Source: a virus
Length of the DNA stretch: 32,911 bases
Strand: one strand, 5' to 3'
Virus record (IMG/VR): IMGVR_UViG_3300032278_002433
Coordinates: 1 to 32,911 of that record
This document shows positions 8,648-16,444 of the stretch, one piece after another; positions within the stretch are counted from its first letter, which is position 1, and every line of letters begins with the position of its first letter. The notes under the pieces were generated by a model. It was given only the letters and a program-made list of their open reading frames with translations. It was not told where the DNA came from and did not search any database. The position numbers and the translations under genes are program-made.

Positions 8648-9279
8648 AATATTTATTTGTAATTTATACCGATTTAGAGTATAAGGAACATTTAGACCAT
8701 TTTAAAACCCAAGAATTTTATCAACAAATTTGTGATGATACTAATATTGAGGTTATAGAGTGGGGAACAGATTTTCATACAGATTATAAAGATTTACCAA
8801 TTAAAACTCAACAAATGATGAAGTGGTGTAGTGAAAATAAAGAATACGATTATTTAATAAAATGTGATGATACTATTTTTAATGATACTTGGAAATTTTA
8901 TAAACCACGATTTACATATGAGAATATTTTTGTAAAGGGTAGAGATGGATTTTCTTATACTTGTGATAGATGGGGAGATCAAAGTTGGTCAAAAGTTTGT
9001 GAAGATAATAATGATGATTATTGGGGAATAAATTATATAGGACCACAATCAGATGAAATATGGAAAATATATTTTGATGGACATTATGGTAAAAATAAAA
9101 TAGATTATAATTTAAAGTTTATCAAAAATGATATTCAGTTTTATGAAGGTAAATATTTTATGGTATCACGAGATTTAAGTATATTTATAGGTGAACAAGA
9201 AAAGTTCGCCAAAGACATGGCAAAGAATATGCCAGGAGTTGAGGATATAATGGTTGGTTATTTAGCAGAGTCGTTTTAA
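8644..9279 (+). CDS. Glycosyltransferase, GT31-like
   Basis: This 211-residue protein has a GT-A pattern like the galactosyltransferase (GT31) family. An acidic metal motif, KCDDT, lies at 73-77 after the hydrophobic stretch YDYLI. Near the C-terminus KYFMVSRDLSIFI is followed by VEDIMVGY, which mirrors the EDV(Y)VG block of GT31 enzymes. There is no transmembrane anchor, unlike eukaryotic members. It overlaps the preceding PP-loop gene through ATGA and abuts the next glycosyltransferase with no gap. Donor and acceptor sugars cannot be read from sequence. Confidence 0.6.
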   Translation: MKYLFVIYTDLEYKEHLDHFKTQEFYQQICDDTNIEVIEWGTDFHTDYKDLPIKTQQMMKWCSENKEYDYLIKCDDTIFNDTWKFYKPRFTYENIFVKGRDGFSYTCDRWGDQSWSKVCEDNNDDYWGINYIGPQSDEIWKIYFDGHYGKNKIDYNLKFIKNDIQFYEGKYFMVSRDLSIFIGEQEKFAKDMAKNMPGVEDIMVGYLAESF

Positions 9280-10014
9280 ATGAAAAAGGTTTTTGTAACA
9301 TTAGCAAACAAAGAATTTTTACCTTATGTTAAACCATTAGAAGTTTGTGCAAAAGAGGTTGGAAAATGGGATGGAGATTTTGTTTGTATCACAGAAGATT
9401 CAGAATTTGTTAAAAAGATTCCAGGGAATCCATCTATTCATTTTTATAAAATGTTTTTGTTTCATGAGTACTTTAACCAATGGGATTGGATATTTTATTG
9501 TGATTTAGATGTTATGTTTTTAAATAAAATAAATTTGGAATTAAAGAATAGGCAAAAGGATATTTTATATGCAAATGATGATGATCTTAAATTTCATGAG
9601 CAATTTAGCAAATTGCCAGTAGAATTAAATCCCGTTTCAGATTATAAATCATTTCAGACTTGTTTTTTGTTATTTAATAAACAAATTATTGGGGATGATT
9701 ATTTTAGCAAGTTGTATGAGTGTTATTTAGATTATTTTGTTTATAGAAAAATTGCAAAATATAGTTGGTGGGATCAAACAATTTTCAATTCAGTTTTCAT
9801 TGATTCTTGGCATGAGCTTGGTGATAAATTTGTTAATAGATGTCCAGTTTTAAATGAAATTGATTGGGACATATCAAAGTTAGAAAATGGTTATTATGAT
9901 AATACGGACTATTCAGATAAGATAGCTGTACATTTTTTTAGTTTTTTTCCACCATGGAACGAAAACAATTTAAAATTTTACCCAATATGGAAGGAGTATA
10001 ATGACAGATTCTAA
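9280..10014 (+). CDS. Glycosyltransferase, GT8-like
   Basis: This 244-residue protein has the GT-A metal-binding DxD motif in WIFYCDLDVMFL (D75, D77), the typical position in GT8 and related nucleotide-sugar transferases. Other agreeing features are an N-terminal strand KKVFVTLA, SWWDQTIFNSVF near 175-190 (the conserved DQ block) and a C-terminal AVHFFSF with a histidine near the end. It starts directly after the previous stop and overlaps the first MORN-repeat gene by 14 bases. Substrates are unknown. Confidence 0.7.
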   Translation: MKKVFVTLANKEFLPYVKPLEVCAKEVGKWDGDFVCITEDSEFVKKIPGNPSIHFYKMFLFHEYFNQWDWIFYCDLDVMFLNKINLELKNRQKDILYANDDDLKFHEQFSKLPVELNPVSDYKSFQTCFLLFNKQIIGDDYFSKLYECYLDYFVYRKIAKYSWWDQTIFNSVFIDSWHELGDKFVNRCPVLNEIDWDISKLENGYYDNTDYSDKIAVHFFSFFPPWNENNLKFYPIWKEYNDRF

Positions 10015-11509
10015 ACAAAAACATGGAGAATACATTAAATATGATGATTCTGGAAGAATTACAAACATTGATTGGTATACAGATGGAAATCATGATTGTA
10101 GTTTAGATATTACAGATGGAGAACATATTTATACTCACGGTGATGGAAAACTTTGGCAAAAATATACTTTAAAGGGTGGTAAACCAGATGGTGAGTGGGT
10201 TTTATATCATTCAAATACTCGAATGAGTTTTTATAGAAAATTTAAGAATGGTTCAAGAGAGGGAATTTGGACAGGATGGCATAATGATGCTACAAGATGG
10301 ATGGTTGAAACTTATAAAGACGATAAAGAAAATGGATCTTTTAAGAGGTGGAGATATGGTGAAGTACCTCAATTTGAAGGTTATTATAAAGATGGTAAAA
10401 AAACTGATAAATGGATTTATTATTATGAAAGTGGAATACATGAATATGGTGGAAAATATAAGAATGGTAAAAGAATAGGAAAATGGGAAAGGTGGCATGA
10501 TGTATCAGGTCAAATATTTGCTATATCATATTATAAATATGGAAAATTAAATGGGAAATATACTGAGATTAACGAGGCTGGAAATGTATCAGTTGATGGT
10601 AATTATAAAAATGGTGAAAAGGATGGTAAATGGGTTTCTTTAAATAAAAATAAAAAAGTGGAAATGGAATTTAATTACAAAGATGGAAAGTTACATGGAA
10701 AGAAAATTTATTTTAATAAGTTAGGAAACCAAGCGAAAGTAGAATTTTACAAAAATGGGGAAATAGACAAGACAATTAATTATCATACTAATTTAGACCA
10801 AAAATTTAGGGAATTTAATTATGTAGATGGTAAGTTGAATGGGAAACATACAGAATTTGATAAAAAAGGAAATATAATTCTTAATGGTTATTACAAAGAT
10901 GGTGAAAAGGACGGTAAATGGGTTTTACTATCTCTTGGTGGTGATCCACGGAAAGAGGAAAATTATTTAGAAGGTAGATTAAGTGGTATCGTTAAAAAAT
11001 GGCATCCTAATAAAAAACTTTGGGTAGATGGTGAATATAGAAATGGTAAAAAACATGGAACTATCAAGAGTTTCCATTTTAATGGTGAAAAATCAACTCG
11101 TGAAAATTGGAATCAAGATAAAAAAGATGGTGATTGGACTGATTGGCATAAAAATGGAAATAAAAAAATGGAAACCATATATTCTAAAGGTGAAATACAA
11201 GGTAAACGGGTAGATTGGTATGTGAGTGGTAAATTAAAAAATGAATACTTTTGTAAAGACGATAAAATTCATGGAAATTTTTTAGAAAATTTTCCTAATG
11301 GCATCATTAGAAGTAAGGGTAAAGTTAAAAAGGGAAAAATGGATGGAAAATGGACATTTTGGTATCACAATGGACAAAAAGAGTGTGAGGTTATTTGTAA
11401 AAATGGAGAACTTATTGATGGTAAAGTTTGGGACGATGATGGCAATAAAAAAGAAAGTTTAAGATTTAATTTAACTTGGGAAGGTTCTGATGAACTACAG
11501 GATATTTGA
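10001..11509 (+). CDS. MORN-repeat protein 1 (MORN_2 / YwqK-like)
   Basis: Nearly the whole 502-residue protein is built of roughly 22-25-residue units of the MORN variant type. Each has a core like YKNGKKDGKW, then an aromatic strand such as WYHNG, and then a strand with alternating charge. I count close to twenty units, from GEYIKYDDSG at the start to ECEVICKNGE near the end. There is no signal peptide or membrane segment. The ATG at 10001 has an AAGGAG site at 9991-9996. MORN_2 repeats occur in bacterial proteins of mostly unknown role, some called YwqK-family antitoxins. They form elongated beta structures that can act as scaffolds or receptor-binding parts. It is paired with a second MORN gene through TGATG. 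Confidence 0.8.
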   Translation: MTDSKQKHGEYIKYDDSGRITNIDWYTDGNHDCSLDITDGEHIYTHGDGKLWQKYTLKGGKPDGEWVLYHSNTRMSFYRKFKNGSREGIWTGWHNDATRWMVETYKDDKENGSFKRWRYGEVPQFEGYYKDGKKTDKWIYYYESGIHEYGGKYKNGKRIGKWERWHDVSGQIFAISYYKYGKLNGKYTEINEAGNVSVDGNYKNGEKDGKWVSLNKNKKVEMEFNYKDGKLHGKKIYFNKLGNQAKVEFYKNGEIDKTINYHTNLDQKFREFNYVDGKLNGKHTEFDKKGNIILNGYYKDGEKDGKWVLLSLGGDPRKEENYLEGRLSGIVKKWHPNKKLWVDGEYRNGKKHGTIKSFHFNGEKSTRENWNQDKKDGDWTDWHKNGNKKMETIYSKGEIQGKRVDWYVSGKLKNEYFCKDDKIHGNFLENFPNGIIRSKGKVKKGKMDGKWTFWYHNGQKECEVICKNGELIDGKVWDDDGNKKESLRFNLTWEGSDELQDI

Positions 11510-12756
11510 TGGTAAAATATAAAAAAGTACCAAATAATAAAAATGCAATAGAGATTGATGGAAAGGTAGTACTGTCATTTGATCCAAGGTATAAAAAATA
11601 TTTGAAATGGAAAGATAAAAATCCTGAGTTAGAGGAAAGATTAATAGATAATTTAGAACAAGAAATAGAAAATGAAAAGTTGTATAATCTTGGTGCTCCA
11701 CATACGGGATCTAATAGTTGGAGTTGGTATAATGAAGATGGGAAATTAGGTTTGGAATCTGAAATGAGTGGGGGTAAGAAAGATGGAGAAGAGAAGGCAT
11801 ATCACGATAGTGGAAATTTAAAGTCTATATTTGAGTATCAAAATGATGTGATTCATGGTAAATCAAAAAATTGGTATGATAATGGTGAATTAGAAATGGA
11901 AGGGAATTTTAAGAACGGTAAAAAAGATGGTAAATGTATTTTTTATTTTGAGAATGGTAATAAAAAATGGGAAGGTAATTACAAAGATGATATTGTTTAT
12001 GGTCAATTGATTCAATATAAAGAAGATGGAAAGATAAGGTCAAAAGAAAATTATATAGATGGGGTTTTAGATGGAAATTACGAATTTTATCATAAAAATG
12101 GAAATTTAAGACAAAGTGGTTGGATACAAAATTATATGAAAAATGGAGAAATTAAATCATATTGGGAAAATGGATATTTACAATTATTAGAAAATTTTAA
12201 GATGGGAAGTAAACACGGAATAATCAATAAATATGGAATAGATGGAAAAATGCTTATGTCGGGTCAATATAAAAATAATTATCGTCATGGAAATTGGACA
12301 TGGTATTATATAGATAACACGTGTCTTCCTCTCTCTCGGATAGAGAGAGTGAGAGAAGGTCTCAGAGCAAAGAGGAAACGAGAGGTATATGAATTTTCAG
12401 ATTTAAAAAAGGTTATTGATTGGAATGAAAAAGGACAAAAAGTTAGTGAGGCAACCAAGAGTGCTACTGGATACGGTATATGGAGAAATCTTACTTGGTA
12501 TTCAAGTGGAGTTAAAAAACATGATGTAAATTACACAATAATGCACCATTTACACGGAAAATGGTCAGAATGGCATACGAATGGTGTAAAAAGAGCAGAA
12601 GGTAATATGCAATATGGAATGATGCAAGGAAAGTGGATATTTTGGCATCATAATAGAAAAAAAGAATTAGAATGTGAGTTTGATTTTGGAAGGCCCGTTG
12701 GTAGTGCAAAAATATATCATGATGGTGGTCAATTAAAGGAAGTGGTAAATTTTTGA
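11509..12756 (+). CDS. MORN-repeat protein 2 (MORN_2 / YwqK-like)
   Basis: This protein has 415 residues from ATG 11509, chosen over TTG 11506 because it forms the TGATG junction. The first 65 residues are a non-repeat, coiled and acidic region (ELEERLIDNLEQEIENEK). MORN_2 units follow with cores such as FKNGKKDGKC and HNRKKELECE. The array is broken near residues 268-300 by a basic, G+C-richer stretch (SRIERVREGLRAKRKR) that coincides with a DNA hairpin at 12331-12349. Repeats resume after it. The two MORN genes are probably duplicates that diverged. The stop overlaps the radical SAM gene's TTG. Function is unknown; a structural or binding role is the simplest inference. Confidence 0.8.
   Translation: MVKYKKVPNNKNAIEIDGKVVLSFDPRYKKYLKWKDKNPELEERLIDNLEQEIENEKLYNLGAPHTGSNSWSWYNEDGKLGLESEMSGGKKDGEEKAYHDSGNLKSIFEYQNDVIHGKSKNWYDNGELEMEGNFKNGKKDGKCIFYFENGNKKWEGNYKDDIVYGQLIQYKEDGKIRSKENYIDGVLDGNYEFYHKNGNLRQSGWIQNYMKNGEIKSYWENGYLQLLENFKMGSKHGIINKYGIDGKMLMSGQYKNNYRHGNWTWYYIDNTCLPLSRIERVREGLRAKRKREVYEFSDLKKVIDWNEKGQKVSEATKSATGYGIWRNLTWYSSGVKKHDVNYTIMHHLHGKWSEWHTNGVKRAEGNMQYGMMQGKWIFWHHNRKKELECEFDFGRPVGSAKIYHDGGQLKEVVNF
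12331..12349. repeat. CT/GA hairpin inside MORN gene 2
   Basis: CTCTCTC (12331-12337) and GAGAGAG (12343-12349) are exact complements around a five-base loop GGATA. The surroundings (about 12319-12385) are richer in G+C and in CT/GA repeats than any nearby sequence. The stretch lies in frame within a MORN array, and its translation does not follow the repeat consensus. It looks like an in-frame insertion or local simple-sequence expansion. Confidence 0.55.
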
Positions 12757-13592
12757 AAAAAAATAATTTAACATTAATTGATACATACAATTTGTGGTAT
12801 GATGGTTTAGAGGTAGATTATTTGTCAGGAAACTTTGACCTTATGATACAGTCTACTTGTAATTTACATTGCAAAGATTGTAGTATTTTAGATTGGAAAG
12901 GAAATGAATATCCTGGACAAACGATGAAACTTGAAGATGTTATAAATATAAATGAAAAGTTGATTAAACTTGGAATTATAGTGTATAGGTTAACTTTATT
13001 GGGTGGAGAGCCTACTCTTAATAAAGATATTATTAAGATTATAAAATATTTATCAGAGTTTAAAAATATAACTTTTAAAGAATTAAAGTTGATTACTAAT
13101 GGTTTATATTTTAAAAAAGATATTATTAAGTCATTTGAAGATTTAGATAGTTTAAGAATCTCTATATATCCTTATACTTTGGATATGAAAAAAGAACTTA
13201 TAAGAAGTCCATTGTATAAACATTTACTATCAATTACTGATCTTGAAGTAATAGAATTTGATCAATTTATTTGTTATGGAGTTGAGGATCCTAAGTTAGA
13301 ATATAGTAAAGAATTAAATTGGGAAAGATGTTTGAAAAAGAGTTGGTGTAGACATCTTACAATAGATGGATTGTATAGGTGTGATATTTTAGAAAATATA
13401 GGGAAAGAATTTTGTGATATGTCAGATAAAAATAAGGTAATAGATTATATAAAATCTGATGTTCCATATGATTATTGTGAAAAATGTCCACAACCTGCAT
13501 TAAGTAAACCATGGCAGAGTAATAATCCAGAAGTAGATAAAAAGAATACTAAACGAGGAATTTCTTTAATAAAAGAATGGAACTATGAGTAA
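12753..13592 (+). CDS. Radical SAM protein
   Basis: This 279-residue protein has the radical SAM cluster motif CNLHCKDC (C36, C40, C43), followed by the GGEP motif in LLGGEPTLNKD, both diagnostic. The C-terminal part has further cysteines (WCRHLTIDGLYRCDIL, then CEKCP), which may bind an auxiliary Fe-S cluster as in SPASM or Twitch proteins. The start is TTG, overlapping the MORN stop as TTGA, with AAGGAAG about ten bases upstream. It lacks the N-terminal features of QueE, so it is not obviously part of a queuosine pathway with the PP-loop genes. The substrate is unknown; radical SAM enzymes with glycosyltransferases often modify sugars or peptides. Confidence 0.8.
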   Translation: MKKNNLTLIDTYNLWYDGLEVDYLSGNFDLMIQSTCNLHCKDCSILDWKGNEYPGQTMKLEDVININEKLIKLGIIVYRLTLLGGEPTLNKDIIKIIKYLSEFKNITFKELKLITNGLYFKKDIIKSFEDLDSLRISIYPYTLDMKKELIRSPLYKHLLSITDLEVIEFDQFICYGVEDPKLEYSKELNWERCLKKSWCRHLTIDGLYRCDILENIGKEFCDMSDKNKVIDYIKSDVPYDYCEKCPQPALSKPWQSNNPEVDKKNTKRGISLIKEWNYE

Positions 13593-14100
13593 GATATTTT
13601 TAATAGGTTATATGGGAGTTGGTAAAACTACAGTTGGTAAAGTTTTATCAGAAAAACTGAATTGTGATTTTATAGATCCAGATGATAAAGAACATTGGAT
13701 AAGACGAGGTTTTCCTAATGGTCGAAGTGATGCATGGCATGTTAGTAAGGAAAAATTCTATGATATAGAAACAGAAATACTTAAAGATTATATATTAAGT
13801 AACGTTGGAAATTTTGTATATTCTACAGCAGGTTCTATTGTTTTACGAGAAGAAAATGTAGATTTAATGAAGTCAAGTGGAACAATAATTTTTTTAAATG
13901 CCAATGCTAAGATTATACATGATAGGTTAAAAAATTCAGATAAACAATTTCATGTGTCAAAAAATTATAATGAAGAAGATGTAAAAGAGTTTATGAAAGG
14001 TAGAGAACCTAAATATAAGTTTGCTGATTTAGAAATTGATACGAGTGATAAGTCTGTTGAAGAAGTTTCTTCAACTATAATAAAGTTGTTAAAGTTATGA
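13585..14100 (+). CDS. Shikimate-kinase-like P-loop kinase
   Basis: This 171-residue protein matches the length and start of AroK-type kinases. The P-loop GYMGVGKTT lies at 8-16 in the context MSKIFLIGYMGVGKTTVGK, followed by FIDPDD, the metal and substrate acidic position. The GGG block of AroK appears as the degenerate STAGSIVL, and the lid has REPKYKFAD near 137-145, like the R-x-P-x-Y of shikimate kinase. The altered GGG block suggests another small-molecule substrate, perhaps a sugar or nucleoside. It overlaps its neighbours by eight and four bases, so it belongs with the radical SAM and deaminase genes. Confidence 0.75.
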   Translation: MSKIFLIGYMGVGKTTVGKVLSEKLNCDFIDPDDKEHWIRRGFPNGRSDAWHVSKEKFYDIETEILKDYILSNVGNFVYSTAGSIVLREENVDLMKSSGTIIFLNANAKIIHDRLKNSDKQFHVSKNYNEEDVKEFMKGREPKYKFADLEIDTSDKSVEEVSSTIIKLLKL

Positions 14101-15737
14101 CTGATGAATATTATATGGAATTAGCTTTAGAGGAAGCTAAAATTGCATTGGAAGGAGGAAATTGGCCAATAGGTTGTGTTATTGAACTTGATGGAGAAGT
14201 AATTGCTAAAGAACATAATAGGGTTTATGATTCAAAGTCTCGGATTGAACATGCTGAAAAAATTGCAATAGAGAAAGTTTCACAGATTCTATGGGATAAT
14301 CCAGGACGGGCAACTCTTTATACTACCTATGAACCTTGTCCTATGTGTTTTGGGGCGATTATGTTAAGTGGGATAAAGAAAATTGTTTTTGGGTCTAATG
14401 TAGATAAGAGTGGTGCTTCAAATATTAGAAAACATTTACCATCTGTATATCAGGAAGATTATTATAAGGTGGATATAGTTGGGGATGTTTTAGAGAAAGA
14501 ATGTACTGAAGTATTTTTAAAGGGAAATAAAGCCTTCTTACTTGAAAAATATAAATTGTATTATGTATTAGAAAAGAATAATATTGATAGAGATATATTA
14601 AAAGAGAATGATGTATTTTTAGTTGGTAGTTCAATTTTACGATTATTTATGAATATACCATTAGATACAGATTTAGATTTTTATATTGAAATGGAAGAAA
14701 ATTATAAAAGAGTTGATAAATATTTTAATAATAATTTTCATTTTAATTATAATTGGACTATGGAAGATGGAAATTTTAAAAGTTATAAATGCAATTCTAA
14801 TGAAGTTCAGTTAATGAATCGATTACAATCTGTAGATAAGTTTATTGATAATTTTGATTTTACTATAATTAAAAGTTATTTTTCTTTTAAAGATGAGAAG
14901 TTTGTTTTTCATAAAAGATTTTTTGATGATATAAAATGTAAAAAGTTAGTATATGAATCAAAGGATAATCCTGGACCAATAGGGACAATGAAAAGAATTG
15001 ATAAATATAAAAAATTAGGATTTAAAGTAGATAATAAAAGTTTTAAAAAGTTATATGATGATGTTAAATCTGCTAGAGAAGGTGGTTATTTAGATAAATT
15101 AAAGGGAGTGGTTAAGAAAGTAAGTTGGTTACGGGCTAAAGAAATATATCCAAATATTCCAAACATAGATTTCTTTGTTAATTGGTTGATGGAAATAAAA
15201 GAACATAAATATTTTGATAAATTTAATTATTATTTATTTGGTGGTTTTATATCTTGGCCAGAAAAAACTAAGGATATAGATATATTAATAACAAAAAGAG
15301 ATGGTCAACATACTACCCTAAAAGAACTTGAAAAATTAATGGTGGATATGTTCGATTTTGCATACGACATTCACGGATTTTTTCTTGATACTTGTTATAT
15401 GAGAATTCCACAATGGATAGCAGATTATCCAAGAAATAAAGAAATTTTGAAGTCGGTAGAAAAAAAACAGTTATTTATCACCATAACAAAAAATAAACCT
15501 GAATATATGGTCAAATTTAAAAGGTATGGAAAACTTAATTGTTGTTATATGGGAACTTGGGAAAAGTTTTGGAAAGATAAAGATATCGAATCAGAGATGA
15601 TTCATAGATGGGTTGATTTAGATGCAAATTATACAAAAATGGTAGATTTAAGAAGAATCATAAAGTATTATGATAATGATAAGGAAAGAAATATAGAAGA
15701 TTTTTTGAATGAGTTTCAAGAATATTCGGGTTATTAG
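14097..15737 (+). CDS. Deaminase fused to two nucleotidyltransferase-like domains
   Basis: This is a 546-residue fusion. Residues 1-145 are a TadA/guanine-deaminase-type zinc domain: HAE at 52-54 supplies the zinc histidine and catalytic glutamate, and PCPMC at 80-84 the two cysteines. Residues about 172-330 contain GSS (177-179) followed by D190-x-D192-x-D194, the pattern of pol-beta/MNT nucleotidyltransferases. Residues about 375-530 repeat this with FGG (381-383) and D393-x-D395. Standalone TadA is about 160 residues, so the fusion is unusual. A bifunctional step on a nucleotide or tRNA end is possible. The A+T content is extreme (14701-14760 has only 7 G/C of 60). It is coupled to the kinase gene through ATGA. 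Confidence 0.7.
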   Translation: MTDEYYMELALEEAKIALEGGNWPIGCVIELDGEVIAKEHNRVYDSKSRIEHAEKIAIEKVSQILWDNPGRATLYTTYEPCPMCFGAIMLSGIKKIVFGSNVDKSGASNIRKHLPSVYQEDYYKVDIVGDVLEKECTEVFLKGNKAFLLEKYKLYYVLEKNNIDRDILKENDVFLVGSSILRLFMNIPLDTDLDFYIEMEENYKRVDKYFNNNFHFNYNWTMEDGNFKSYKCNSNEVQLMNRLQSVDKFIDNFDFTIIKSYFSFKDEKFVFHKRFFDDIKCKKLVYESKDNPGPIGTMKRIDKYKKLGFKVDNKSFKKLYDDVKSAREGGYLDKLKGVVKKVSWLRAKEIYPNIPNIDFFVNWLMEIKEHKYFDKFNYYLFGGFISWPEKTKDIDILITKRDGQHTTLKELEKLMVDMFDFAYDIHGFFLDTCYMRIPQWIADYPRNKEILKSVEKKQLFITITKNKPEYMVKFKRYGKLNCCYMGTWEKFWKDKDIESEMIHRWVDLDANYTKMVDLRRIIKYYDNDKERNIEDFLNEFQEYSGY

Positions 15738-15739
15738 AT

Positions 15740-16444
15740 ATGAAAAAATTATATAATCCATATTTAAAAATATCAGCTTGTCAGAATTATATTGAGTATT
15801 CTAAATCTATTTTAGATTTAACTTTACATCAACGAGATATGTTGAATGTATTAGATAATTGGAAACAAGATGTTAGTTATTTTTCATTGTTAGATATTGG
15901 TTGTGGACTTGGAAATATTGTTAATAATGATGTTATAAAAAGATTTAAGAATTATACTGGAGTAGAACCATCAGAAGAATTTTTTAAATATGCAAATAAA
16001 TATAATAAAAATGATGGAGTAAATTTTTATAATTGTTCGGTAGAAGATTTACCATTTGAAGATAATAGTTTTGATTTTATGATATCAAATGAAACTTGGT
16101 ATTATATTAAAGATATAAATAGGGCAGCAGAAGAATGTGGTCGTGTATTGAAAGAAAAATCTCCTGTTCTTATATATACAAGGAATCCAAACAATATGTT
16201 ATCGTGGCCACAGATAGATAAATTAATAAATAAGACAAAAGAAGATATTGAAGTACATTCTGTTATAAACACTTCTTTTGGTGAATGTGATATTGGAGAA
16301 CATTTTTTATCAAGGATTTCAATGGATGATTTAATTAAATCTTTTGAACGAGTAGATATAAAAATAGTATTGGTAAATTATCATAAATTTAATAAAGTGA
16401 TATTGGATACATCGGTTTCCATACAAGGAGAAAAAAATGATTAG
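15740..16444 (+). CDS. SAM-dependent methyltransferase (Methyltransf_11-like)
   Basis: This 234-residue protein has a clear SAM site: LDIGCGLG at 51-58, GVEPS ending strand two, a VEDLPFEDNSFDFM block and an AAEECGRVLKEK helix after motif IV. This is the standard layout of Methyltransf_11 enzymes, which methylate small molecules, quinones, sugars or glycan intermediates. No DNA- or RNA-recognition domain is visible. It lies two bases after the fusion gene and overlaps the GT2 gene by eight bases. Glycan or sugar methylation is a reasonable inference from context. Confidence 0.8.
   Translation: MKKLYNPYLKISACQNYIEYSKSILDLTLHQRDMLNVLDNWKQDVSYFSLLDIGCGLGNIVNNDVIKRFKNYTGVEPSEEFFKYANKYNKNDGVNFYNCSVEDLPFEDNSFDFMISNETWYYIKDINRAAEECGRVLKEKSPVLIYTRNPNNMLSWPQIDKLINKTKEDIEVHSVINTSFGECDIGEHFLSRISMDDLIKSFERVDIKIVLVNYHKFNKVILDTSVSIQGEKND

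Noticed and set aside
10248-10478. Second-frame open reading frames within the MORN gene (also 11028-11213)
   Set aside because: Repetitive coding DNA gives long alternate frames; their translations are low-complexity Met/Lys/Ile-rich shadows of the repeats.
10001-12756. A toxin-antitoxin pair based on the YwqK antitoxin name
   Set aside because: MORN_2 repeats are not specific to antitoxins, both genes are repeat proteins, and no toxin-like partner is recognisable.
5852-13592. A complete queuosine or 7-deazaguanine DNA modification operon
   Set aside because: Only QueC-like proteins are seen. The radical SAM protein lacks QueE-type features and no FolE, QueD or DpdA-like protein is present in the window.
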